Of a DNA stretch of 27,707 bases, positions 12,601 through 20,616 are shown in pieces. This DNA comes from Apostichopus californicus (Eukaryota; Echinodermata; Holothuroidea; Aspidochirotida; Stichopodidae), in NCBI GenBank assembly GCA_020650975.1, contig JAIPMN010001381.1, forward strand, positions 1-27,707, in the 5' to 3' direction. The first letter of the stretch is position 1. The number at the start of each line of letters is the position of its first letter. The notes under the pieces were generated by a model. The model ran no database searches and was not told the origin of the DNA. It saw only the letters and a program-made list of their open reading frames with translations. The position numbers and the translations under genes are program-made.

Positions 12601-13510
12601 ATGGTATTACCTACTTTGTGGTCAAATTCAGGAACAGCAAGAAAGAGGTATGTAATGAACGTATGCATCTTTCAATTTTAAAGAGAGGCTAGGTTGCTTG
12701 TAAGGACATCCATAGGTTCCATGTTTACGAGGGAAATCTAATCTAGAACTTCAAATTAGGTTGAAGGTTGGTACAAAATATACTGATGGAAAGGGGGAAG
12801 TTGGATAGGAATTACTGTTACCATCTATGGGGTACTCAAGTGGTTAAATATACCTCCAGTTATCAGGACAATGGTCATAACCAGGACAACATCTAAGGGG
12901 ATCTAAAGTCAGGATACTTGTAGACTACATGATGTTTTTTGGCTAGAAAGCTGTTATTTGGTTGCCCTGTAGAGGGAAGGGGTGTTCTCTTATGCAAACA
13001 CCATACCTATGTTGCTCTAACGATGGATATGGAGGGAGAGAGGGGTGTTTTATTCTTCGAATGGTTTCATCCAGCCGCTACAAAGATCGGAACTTGAGTG
13101 GATGGGGGATATTGCACTGTCTTCCACAACATTATATGAAAAAGAATATACCTGTTTGTGATGATTTTGTGAACCTTTTTCAAATTTTTTTGCTCAATGT
13201 TTTGCTCTTCATTTTGTAGGAACTGTTTGGAGTAGCACATAACAGACTGATCAAGTTTGACATCAACTCGGGAGATTCGCAGAAGACCTGGAGGTACAGC
13301 ACCATGACTGCGTGGCATGTGAACTGGGAGGTGAAGGAGGTGATGGTCGAGATGGAGGAGGAGAAGATTCAGTTCTCCTGCCACAGCGCAGACTGTAAGA
13401 TTGTCCACGAGTTCATCGGCGGCTACATATTCCTCTCCATGAGATCGCCGGACCAGAACCAGACACTGAACGAGGAGCTCTTCATGAAACTGACCGGAGG
13501 TTGGGTTTGA
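3502..13510 (+). CDS. FERMT2: Kindlin (fermitin family, FERMT2-like), C-terminal half, seven exons
   Basis: Kindlins are cytoplasmic FERM-domain adaptors at integrin adhesions. They bind the beta-integrin tail through F3 and phosphoinositides through the PH domain, and act with talin to activate integrins. Here seven exons, 3502-3627, 5745-5794, 9708-9832, 10520-10617, 11491-11715, 12501-12647 and 13220-13510, join in frame (phases 0, 2, 1, 0, 0, 0) to give about 353 residues, roughly half of a typical ~680-residue kindlin. All introns are GT-AG. Recognisable kindlin blocks are [90 protein letters not shown] and [12 protein letters not shown], with the C-terminus KLTGGWV. Exons for F0, F1 and early F2 must lie upstream of the window; none is recognised in 1-3501. 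One oddity is that the Q of the F3 QW integrin-binding motif is Ala. Family assignment is very secure. The paralog symbol is by resemblance, since invertebrates usually have a single kindlin. Confidence 0.95.
3628..5744 (+). other. Kindlin intron A-B
   Basis: A 2.1-kb GT-AG intron with no recognisable gene or repeat. Overlapping open frames at 4152-4518 occur in two frames at once and have no recognisable domain. A short direct repeat (gtttgatcgag at about 4904 and 4935) is the only structure noticed. Confidence 0.8.
5745..5794 (+). CDS. FERMT2: Kindlin exon B: start of PH domain
   Basis: A 50-bp exon with acceptor cattgacag and donor tcag|gtaagt, encoding [16 protein letters not shown] plus two bases of an Arg codon. 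The block (G/S)DITSxPEL is diagnostic for the kindlin PH-domain N-terminus. It enters in phase 0 and leaves in phase 2, and its split codon is completed by the G at 9708. The exon is too short to find by ORF length. It is supported by family resemblance, exact splice signals and phase fit to both neighbours. Confidence 0.9.
5795..9707 (+). other. Kindlin intron B-C
   Basis: A 3.9-kb GT-AG intron. It holds a C10/A8 homopolymer pair at ~6582-6598, a CT-rich run at ~7076-7090 and a possible TIR-bounded DNA element at 8491-9185. No coding exon is recognised between 5795 and 9707. Open frames at 7323-7572 and 8037-8526 have no recognisable family. Confidence 0.75.
8491..9185. mobile_element. Possible non-autonomous DNA element with 12-bp terminal inverted repeats
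   Basis: AGTGATGGGAAC at 8491-8502 has its exact reverse complement GTTCCCATCACT at 9174-9185, 695 bp end to end. Just inside each end are CCGG-containing segments (8513-8520 and 9151-9158) that are also roughly inverted. The interior is AT-rich and non-coding. The flanks do not show a clean 8-bp or TA duplication, so this could be an old MITE with eroded flanks or a chance pair. Confidence 0.4.
9708..9832 (+). CDS. FERMT2: Kindlin exon C: PH domain core
   Basis: This exon encodes the end of the split Arg, then [30 protein letters not shown] and [11 protein letters not shown], ending with the first base of a Gly codon. It is preceded by a strong polypyrimidine tract and cacag, and followed by gtgagt. 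The Lys/Arg-rich beta1-beta2 region (PKK..LK..KRGY) corresponds to the phosphoinositide-binding face of PH domains; the lipid preference is not visible from sequence. Phase is 2 in and 1 out. Confidence 0.93.
9833..10519 (+). other. Kindlin intron C-D
   Basis: A 687-bp GT-AG intron (gtgagt...ccccag). Opposing short open frames at 9846-10088 have no recognisable family. Nothing else noticed. Confidence 0.85.
10520..10617 (+). CDS. FERMT2: Kindlin exon D: PH domain, later beta strands
   Basis: This exon completes the split Gly codon, then reads [19 protein letters not shown] and [13 protein letters not shown] before the donor act|gtaagt. The acceptor is cttctccccag. CEV.PDVN(I/V)SG.KF is a highly conserved kindlin signature in the PH domain. 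The exon exits in phase 0. The loop after KLL is shorter than the one I recall in vertebrate kindlin-2, which is ordinary loop variation. Confidence 0.93.
10618..11490 (+). other. Kindlin intron D-E
   Basis: An 873-bp GT-AG intron (gtaagt...attcag). No repeat or coding signal recognised beyond an A9 run near 10898. Confidence 0.85.
11491..11715 (+). CDS. FERMT2: Kindlin exon E: PH C-terminal helix and return into F2
   Basis: A 75-codon exon, phase 0 to phase 0, with acceptor ttattcag and donor cag|gtgaga. It starts [20 protein letters not shown], which is the amphipathic C-terminal helix of the PH domain and the most conserved kindlin block. It continues [20 protein letters not shown], then a variable linker, then [12 protein letters not shown], which belongs to the second half of the F2 subdomain. 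The start given is the splice acceptor, not an initiator codon. Confidence 0.95.
11887..11948. repeat. TG/CA microsatellite, interrupted
   Basis: Three TG runs are separated by atgtac and catgtatagg interruptions. It lies inside the kindlin intron and is likely length-polymorphic. Confidence 0.9.
12101..12340. repeat. 120-bp tandem duplication, two copies, each with a 12-bp inverted repeat
   Basis: Copy 1 (12101-12220) and copy 2 (12221-12340) differ at only two positions (atcc/atct and gttaag/gtttag), so the duplication is recent. Each copy contains TACTGACAGTAT and, 34 bases later, its reverse complement ATACTGTCAGTA (12103-12114 with 12149-12160, and the same +120). These can form a 12-bp stem. 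The 120-bp unit is divisible by three, so an open frame passes through both copies, but it shows no protein family. Confidence 0.93.
12501..12647 (+). CDS. FERMT2: Kindlin exon F: end of F2 and start of F3
   Basis: A 49-codon exon, phase 0 to phase 0, with acceptor gttcctag and donor gag|gtatgt. It encodes [14 protein letters not shown], a more variable segment, then [20 protein letters not shown] and KFRNSKKE. The FI.AWQ.LPE.GI block begins the F3 (PTB-like) subdomain. It lies after the 120-bp tandem duplication and TG tract of the preceding intron. Confidence 0.94.
12648..13219 (+). other. Kindlin intron F-G
   Basis: A 572-bp GT-AG intron (gtatgt...ttgtag) with no recognisable repeat or gene. 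Confidence 0.87.
13220..13510 (+). CDS. FERMT2: Kindlin terminal exon G: F3 domain and stop codon
   Basis: The last coding exon has 96 codons plus TGA at 13508-13510, with acceptor cattttgtag. It begins [14 protein letters not shown] and includes [20 protein letters not shown], the integrin-binding surface of F3, then [18 protein letters not shown] and the C-terminus [10 protein letters not shown]. In vertebrate kindlins the F3 motif is Gln-Trp in the context MKQWNVNW. Here the codons at 13310-13315 are GCG TGG, so the Gln is Ala while Trp is kept. A long open frame on the opposite strand across this exon is a shadow of it. A 3'UTR follows directly. Confidence 0.96.
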   Translation, partial: ELFGVAHNRLIKFDINSGDSQKTWRYSTMTAWHVNWEVKEVMVEMEEEKIQFSCHSADCKIVHEFIGGYIFLSMRSPDQNQTLNEELFMKLTGGWV

Positions 13511-14595
13511 GCAAAAACCTTGCATGCAAAATGAGAGGAACAGGAGCAGCTCCCACGGGGCAGTGTAATCATAGCGTGTGTAGCCATGGTAACGGTATGA
13601 AGTTGAGAAGTGTGTACTCCACAGGCATGAGGCCGAGAAGCAAGGAGTTGTCATCATCTGGGGCTCCGACTTAAAATTGGCTGTGAGAATGAGAATCTAA
13701 ATACTAGAACTGCTTGAAATTGAAATTGACTGGAATTAATGCTGTAATCTTTCATCTGTACCTTCACAGATCAGTTGGTGTATTATTCACCTTTAACAAA
13801 AGTTGTAGCCACTATATTTTGCCCAAATGGATATGACTCTTCCGGAACTGCTTCTGGTAATCCCTTCATTGGCTAATTGCATGCGACAGGTGTTATTTAT
13901 ACTGTCTATTGTCAAACCATTCTTGCATGTGCAGTAACCCTTCCTACCCCTCAAGTCTTGTACAACTCATTTCATAGTTATTCATAGGAAATCCACATCC
14001 CAGTAACTGTGAATTCTTAATGCTTTGTAAATTTGTCACATTGACCACTATTTTCGTTTTTTTTTATTTTTTATCATTTTTGTAGTCTGTGAAGGTATTA
14101 CTACATCATCAGAAATGTCAGTCATGTAAATAAGTTACTTTGTTATACCAAACCATAGTACACGGAACCGGGACCCAAGCCCACAGAAGTTGATACACTA
14201 CAACGTGAACCTCTTTTAGTCTTCCAACTTGAACAGTAAATTTGAAAAGGTTTAAAGTATCATATTATAATGCACCACACCTGTAACAGGTTGCACTGGC
14301 AATTGGTTCAGTTAATTAAATATTTATTTACAATTATTCCTTAGACTGCCAGCCCATGGCATCATCCTTTGAGGCAACGTTTACAGATTAGTGGATTGGT
14401 AAATGGAGAGAACATGCATAGTGTCTTCCTTATATGTTGACATTTGATAAAGCTATTGGTTATTTAAATCTTTGCACCTGTGTGCTTGGAGAAAATGCTT
14501 CACATGTTTGTTCAATCCTAAATGCACAAGAGTTATGTGCCTTTCTCCTTTAATTTGAATAAACAAATTTGGCGACCTGTTTGACAGAAACAGTT
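13511..14595 (+). other. FERMT2: Probable kindlin 3' untranslated region
   Basis: About 1.08 kb between the kindlin stop and the first good poly(A) signal. It has no coding pattern and is AT-rich, with AUUUA-type runs near 14325-14332. The 3' limit is inferred from the AATAAA at 14558 and the GT-rich stretch at 14601. Use of a more distal signal cannot be excluded: AATAAA also occurs near 17748 and at 18663. Confidence 0.6.
14558..14563 (+). terminator. Candidate poly(A) signal AATAAA of kindlin
   Basis: A canonical AATAAA, followed about 40 bases later by a GT-rich stretch (tttgtgtgtg at 14601-14610), gives the usual arrangement for cleavage near 14575-14595. It is the first such pairing I noticed downstream of the stop codon. 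Confidence 0.55.
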
Positions 14596-15744
14596 AAAAG
14601 TTTGTGTGTGATATTCAAAAATGATCACTCACTGTATGAAACCCTTTGCTACTTGCAGAATTATAAATTGATAGTTCTGTCAAAGATTTTTGAAATCACA
14701 CAGTGTTAAATTTGAACTGATGGTCCATTGTTTGAACATGGCTTGATTGACAAAGCTTTGTTTGTAAACATTGGGTGTTTTAACAGTACACATGGTAGCT
14801 GGTCGTTTGCCAGCATGGATTTCAGCGAACATTTTTCTCAAAGCGAGTGGTTGTATTCGCAAACAGGTTCCCTTCGGGTCCCCCCCCCCCAATTAATACA
14901 GACATAAGTATCATGTCATGGCCTTAAATTAATACATAGATCAAGGATAAACATCCATTGTGTCATGTCAATATATTTCATTTTACCGTCGCATCTTCTG
15001 CAATGGTATGTCAGCCTTTGTGGAAAAAAAGCCAAAAAAAACCTTGCATTTGTTTATTATCATTACATGCAGATGATTTATGGTAATTGAGGGTTGTAAA
15101 AGGACTGGTGTTTTAGTTTATTCTGCATGTACACCTAGTAAACAAAGTCAGTATCAAAATCTTTACTCGAGATCATTTCAAGGGCTATAGATATGTATAT
15201 GTTAAAGTAAATCATATACTTAAGATAACGTTTTCTACCCTTTACATAGTTTCTTGGTCATGTAAATGCATTATTCTAAAAACCTGACCATTTTGTTATT
15301 CACACGATTAATGATCTTTATTGTTAATATTTTTCCATTTACATTTGGTATATAGTGGTGCCTTTTTATCTTCATAATTGCTGTATATCCAGGGTGTTTT
15401 GCCAATTTTGAAGCACAGCTATTGTGTCTAACATTTATGAAGAAGTTTCGTTACTCCGTAGCGATAATCAGTTGGGATTTTAAGGTTAGAGTTCTGTGCT
15501 CAAACAGTTTGTTTGCATGAGACGATGATTTCAAACTAGAGAATCTATATATATATATCAGGGGCAGAGCTTGGTATCATTTTCACGAAATTAACAACCA
15601 ACTGTACTATATAAAATAATTCCAATAGAGTATAACATTGCTGTATACTAGCCATACTTATCACAAAAGTTAACTAGTTTAGAACATAGCCTCATGTTTA
15701 TTGTTACCAAGTTACCGGTTTACCAAGTTATATTCTTCTTCCTT

Positions 15745-15912
15745 TTGACCTATATCAGACCATGTACAGTTCATCAAATTGACATGTGTGTTCCAGCATG
15801 TTGACCTATATCAGACCATGTACAGTTCATCAAATTGACATGTGTGCTCCAGCATGTTGACCTATATCAGACCATGTACAGTTCATCAAATTGACATGTG
15901 TGCTCCAGCATG
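15745..15912. repeat. Tandem array, three 56-bp units
   Basis: Units begin TTGACCTATATCAGACC at 15745, 15801 and 15857 and end in cagcatg. The copies look identical apart from one site (gtgttcc in unit 1, gtgctcc in units 2 and 3). Such near-identity indicates recent expansion. Confidence 0.95.
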
Positions 15913-16550
15913 TTGAAAGGGACATGTAAAGTGTTTGGCTTTTTTATTGATTTCACAAAATAAGCATCTGTAGTGTGTCTGAGCTTTTAGAAGGTACACA
16001 TCAAATACCAAAATACAAGTTTATACTATTGCTACTATATACCTTGTGTGATTGGATCACCAACTGATGAAACATTCAAGTAGCTGACAACCTTTCATAA
16101 TCCCTTCGCTCAGGTTTTACTTTGCATATGCTGTTCAAACGTCCATATCAGTGGTTTAATAGTTTAATCCTAAAAGTCACAATTAGCCAGCAGTCAGGTC
16201 CAACAGTTGATGGCACTAAATGTTATTATGCTGTTATATGCTTTTATGCTATTATGCATATGTAAAACTAGTCTAGGCTTTGTAACCTCCACTATGTAAG
16301 TGTTTGTTAGGCTAGGCTAAACATGTTGGTACTTGTTTTGATCAAGAACAGTCTGTTTCAACATCTGTTGTGCTGCTAGTACAACACAGTAACAATAGTA
16401 CATGTCTAATAATGAGAGAACTCAAACTGCAACGGCAACCCAGTGTTTTAGACATAGCCAGAGCAGCCGTCTCTGTTGGTTAACAAACTCATCTCAAAAA
16501 TTACACTGCTATTATAAAATGTGCACCAGCAGGTTTACATTCTGTGGAGG

Positions 16551-16580
16551 AGATAGCAGCAGATAGCAGCAGATAGCAGC
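16551..16580. repeat. Short tandem repeat, AGATAGCAGC x 3
   Basis: Three perfect copies of a 10-mer, directly visible. Confidence 0.95.
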
Positions 16581-18299
16581 CTTCTTGAAGACTTCAGTAA
16601 GACATGGATGTCATCTTACAGTTCTGTTTCATATATTTCAAAATATCATATCCTAGGGTGTTGCATTAGTTCTCACCTAACTTTTTACAACCTGAACTGA
16701 TTTTACCATAACGTCAATCTCTGTCGATTGTGATGAATGCATAATTAAGGGTCTGCATAGTTTATGCAGTCAAACACAATTATTACATAAAAAGAAGTGA
16801 ATATTCATAAATTTATGTACCAGTTTCTGTGACCTCGTTTATTATGTAGCAACCTAAGTACATCCTTTCCTGTACAGCCAAAGTGTCGTTGCATTACTAC
16901 ATTTTTCTTTTTCTTGACTTAACCACGTCATTCTTCTACTACTTCTGCAAAATCATCAATTGTAAAAACAGTCATATTGCACCAATCTGTTAATTTCCTT
17001 GTGTTTGTTATTTTATATGGAATAATATGTAAATATTATTCTAAACTAGAAACTACAAACAGACTTCTCTACAGCCTGTCGTTATAAATAGACTGCGGTT
17101 ACTTGGAAAACCTATCTGTAATATCATTTTCATATTTATAATTATATGCAAGAACTAATCATATTGTACTGCTGTGGAAAGAGGATGTTAAAAGCACACT
17201 AATCGTTTCTAGTCATATCCAATATGGCTCTCAAACTCACATGTTACATGAAACAAATGGTGATATTTCCTTCAAAGATTGTTAACTTTGCCTGGTTCAA
17301 TTTTGCCTTCTCACCCTTACAAATGAAAGCAAATGTGATATACTACCATAGAATGTTCATTTCTTAAGTGGTCATTGCTATTGTTAATCATTTAATCATT
17401 TAATTTAGCACAATGAAGAAAAAAGTGGCAGGGGGGGGGGGCAGGGGACTTGTCTCTCCCTCTCTCTTTTCCTTAAGTGATTTTTACCCTGTATAAATAT
17501 TTCAAGCCATGAGCATCAAGCTTCTTGCAGTGCAACATTAATGTGCCAATGAAAAATGCAAGTTTAAATATATTTTATTTTATGATGGATATTGGTTGCT
17601 GCTGAATGTAGCTGGCGTAAGACAAAAGGGGACAAAAAATGAAAAGATCAATGTTATTTTGATACTTAGTCGATATTGTTATATTGATTATTTCTCATAG
17701 ATGCAATGCCTTTCAGTAATTTAAAAGAAGAGAACTGTGTTCAAAAATAATAAAATGGGACAAATATCAAGACTTGAGGCGTAGATTTGATTATAACTTT
17801 CGGTAGAGACTTTTAAAGAAAACCGTTTCGTCACTGAAAACTGTTACCTGTGATAGAAGAGGGGACTGGGGCAGGGATGGTATTAGGTTTCTGTAACTAC
17901 ACCTGGAGGTTTTTAATAGTCGAAAGGTGGGAGGTGTTTGATTTGAAAGCCTCTTTTTTAAGCCGGTGGAAAAATTTTGAGAGTCGTTCATTATTATCTT
18001 TTCTAACCTTTTTGTGCATGTATATTAAAATGCTTACGCTATAATTTTAAATATTAATCAATTGCTCACTTTAAATCCGTCATGTTATCTTGAACATTTT
18101 ATGGGATTAAATCTTTACCAACAAGACACAATTTTTCTTGTCATTCATGTTTTTAATCTTGTCTTTTATACTGGATTGTGTATGCTTAGTTATATTACAG
18201 CTTGGATTGTATGCAGGGTGATTCAGGAAAGAGACTTTTGTGGACTTTTTCATTTGCATGTAGATCCATTTTAGAAGCTACAAGATCCTTAGTGTGTTT

Positions 18300-19165
18300 G
18301 TGATGATGGTCAAAGGTCATGTGAGATGAAAAGATAATATTCAACACTATGTTCCCTCAATAAGTAGTAGGATGAAGTTTTGAACTTTGTACTTGGAATG
18401 GCAGGTTTTCCTGCAGTTATTGTACAAGAGTCCCATTCTGTATTTGCAGGTCTTTTAGAGATTAGCTAAAGTCCGAGTGTATATACATTATTAAAGAAGT
18501 AAGTAATAGAGCTTTGAACATCATACTTGGAATATTGTCCTCCTGTAGTAGTATAGTCATAACCTTATTGTTGGTTACTTCCAGTAAATAGGCAAGTAAC
18601 CTTTTGCAGTCAACTTGACGTGTGTGTTTGTGTGACGCCCTAGCTTGAAAATATGACATCTCAATAAAGATCCCCTGCAGTTATCATATTTGGCATGTGG
18701 CTTCCCCATAAATAGTACAAGAACCCTATTGTTTTGGGTGGTCAAAGGTCATTTGGGGTCATCACAGGGTAAAATGTGAAAGTCTCAGAACCGGAACATC
18801 AAAGGAGCTCATATATGAATGGTAGTGTAGCCTTATGTAGTATAAGGTTTTTAGTGTAGGTCACCAGGGTACAAAACTTGAAATCCTAGGAAACATGATA
18901 TCTCCAACAATAGGGAACTATTGGCTCTCATATTTTGCATGTGGCTTCTCTATAATGAGTAAACGAATCTTATTATTTTTTGGAGTTCAAAGGTCATTTG
19001 GGGTCATCAAAGGTAAAGCCTTATACACACAAACCTTGTAAACACGATATCCCAAGATAATTTACATCACATAGCTCATGTTTGGCATGTCTTGCATATA
19101 GCGGGTACAATAACCCTAATAATTTGGGTGGAGACCAAAGGTCATTTGTGGTCAGCAGTGCTTCA
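18300..19165. repeat. Array of degenerate ~145-bp monomers rich in AGGTCA half-sites (left array)
   Basis: Recurrent blocks are (a/t)GGTCAAAGGTCA followed by tttGGGGTCAtca (around 18739, 18984 and a weaker copy at 19132), a variant at 18308-18320, 'cttggaat..' or 'ggcatgtggcttc' segments, and 'gtacaagaa(c/t)cc(t)att' segments. Monomers are diverged and spacing is irregular (about 146 to 247 bases). The same consensus makes up the right array at 26.3-27.0 kb. At 18619-18667 a gtgtgtttgtgtgacgcc...cttgaaaatatgacatctca segment matches 26290-26335. Confidence 0.75.
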
Positions 19166-19687
19166 TATGTCAAAGTATCAAATGCATCTCAGTTTAAATA
19201 TTACAAATTTAAATGAAGCTTTTTGTTGTTAGAGTGAGCATGCAAACTTCATTACCAACAACAAACAATGTCCCTCTGCCTTTCATCGTTTTGGTATTAT
19301 GTCACATGATTCCGTCATCAAACCATGTAAGCACTGACTCTGTTTAGTTTTTTACTGCTCTCCATCAGCAGTATTAACTTGTGCTGCATATGAAATATAT
19401 TTAAAGGCAAGTAACCACTGGAAGGGGTGTCCCTCTGGTTTTTTGGTGTCCGAGGTGACTTTTTGGTTGTTTGTTGGTTGAGTGATTGTACATGATGAAA
19501 TCCCAACAACAGTAAGTTGGAGAGTTAAGGGTGTGAAGACTTGCGCACAAAGAAAAGTCTGATGCTGGTTATCTGACCTAGATTTGAATTAGGTGTAACA
19601 GAAGTGTTAGACACCACCATCGATCCCAGAAAATACACACACAGCTTGCTACCATCGGTAATTAGACACTTGTGTACAGTCAATACA
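19166..19687. other. Spacer between left array and the nested transposon
   Basis: No gene is recognised. Short minus-strand open frames at 19318-19710 have no family resemblance. The stretch at 19570-19625 vaguely resembles a tRNA-like segment but lacks properly spaced boxes. Confidence 0.6.
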
Positions 19688-19815
19688 TACAGCTGCAGGC
19701 GCGTAGCCAAGGGGGGCGAAGGGGGCAGCCGCCCCCCCCCCCCATGAGCATATTTAAAAAAAAAATTTAAATGTTTTTATGATATCGCTAGTAATTTCTA
19801 AAGAGAAAATGCTAA

Positions 19816-20090
19816 TGTGACAGGCACAGACATGTTAGATTGTGAATGCCGCCCCCTATTTAGCAGCAAGTTGAATATGCTGATGGGATTTGGGGATTTT
19901 CAACCTCTGGTAAAAGCTCAATCCCATTGTATTCTTACTACTGCACATGTGCTAAACAAATCGTGAACCTTTAACTTTAACTATCTTGCCGATCTTGCTC
20001 TTTTAAGGGTAGATTTTCATGAAGATGTTTACCTGGCAACTTTCTGGTGTATTCAGGAAGACTTGATTATCTAGTTTTAAGGAGTTTGAA
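19816..20090 (+). repeat. 5' LTR, truncated
   Basis: Matches 25144-25417 of the 3' LTR from TGTGACAGGCAC to GGAGTTTGAA, then homology stops abruptly at 20090/20091. The terminal ~100 bp present in the 3' LTR (25418-25517, including the AATAAA) is missing, together with the primer-binding site. Confidence 0.93.
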
Positions 20091-20616
20091 CAGGCAGAGG
20101 GAGGAGGAAGACCTTGTGACATGTTCGCTGGAGCTGGTCGACCTGTACGATAGAATCTTGGCACTAGATTCTTCGTTCTCTACATGCAGGGAAAGCAACT
20201 TGAAGGGAAGGCTTGCAGAGTCTATCAGGGACGAAGGCCTTCGCAGAGGGCTTAGGAGGATTAACCTTGACAATTCTGAGTTAAGCTTCTTTGATGCCAG
20301 GGATCAAGCCCTTGTTTGGTATGGGCGCTCAACCACGACTCACCCAAAACCGAGAAACGTTGCGACTGAGGAATTGATGGCTGACGAAACCTCTGTAGAA
20401 ATCATCGTGAGAGAGCAGTCAAGACAAATTAAGGCTCAACAGAAACAATTCAATCATTTGTTGGAATTTGTCACTAGAGGGAGACAACAACACCCTCCTG
20501 GTAGGGGGCTCTGCTTTAAGTGCAACTCACCGGACCACATAAAGAGAAACTGTCCGGAGATGAAGAAAAAGGCAGCTAGCCCAGCTTCGACTCAGTCACC
20601 TGCGAATTTAAACTAG
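20047..20616 (+). CDS. gag: Gag remnant with CCHC zinc knuckle (retrotransposon)
   Basis: The open frame ends at TAG 20614-20616. Only codons from about 20091 on are Gag; the first ~14 codons read through LTR sequence because of the deletion that fused LTR to gag, and there is no ATG start. The Gag part carries an alpha-helical capsid-like stretch (DLVTCSLELVDLYDRILALD ... RDEGLRRGLRRI). It then has a Gln-rich coil-like segment (EQSRQIKAQQKQFNHLLEF) and a C-terminal knuckle CFKCNSPDHIKRNC, matching CX2CX4HX4C (20512-20553), followed by a basic tail. This is nucleocapsid architecture: RNA packaging in a virus-like particle. The last two sense codons overlap the TTTAAAC slip site, so Pol would be made as a Gag-Pol fusion by -1 frameshifting. 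Confidence 0.85.
   Translation: MYSGRLDYLVLRSLNRQREEEDLVTCSLELVDLYDRILALDSSFSTCRESNLKGRLAESIRDEGLRRGLRRINLDNSELSFFDARDQALVWYGRSTTTHPKPRNVATEELMADETSVEIIVREQSRQIKAQQKQFNHLLEFVTRGRQQHPPGRGLCFKCNSPDHIKRNCPEMKKKAASPASTQSPANLN

Larger units (their letters stand above)
14600..18290. other. Intergenic region downstream of kindlin
   Basis: AT-rich sequence with no gene I can support. It includes homopolymer C (14880-14890) and G (17431-17440) runs, a TA microsatellite (~15548-15559), a 3 x 56-bp tandem repeat (15745-15912) and a 3 x 10-bp repeat (16551-16580). Open frames at 17791-18274 are short, AT-driven and unlike known families. Confidence 0.7.

Noticed and set aside
13067-13657. 196-codon open frame on the minus strand
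   Set aside because: It lies antisense across the well-supported last kindlin exon and shows no domain; it is a shadow of that exon.
19570-19650. Second tRNA-like/SINE segment (minus-strand TTCAAATC and TAGCAAGCTG)
   Set aside because: The two box-like motifs are ~60 bases apart with poor matches and no arms; likely chance.
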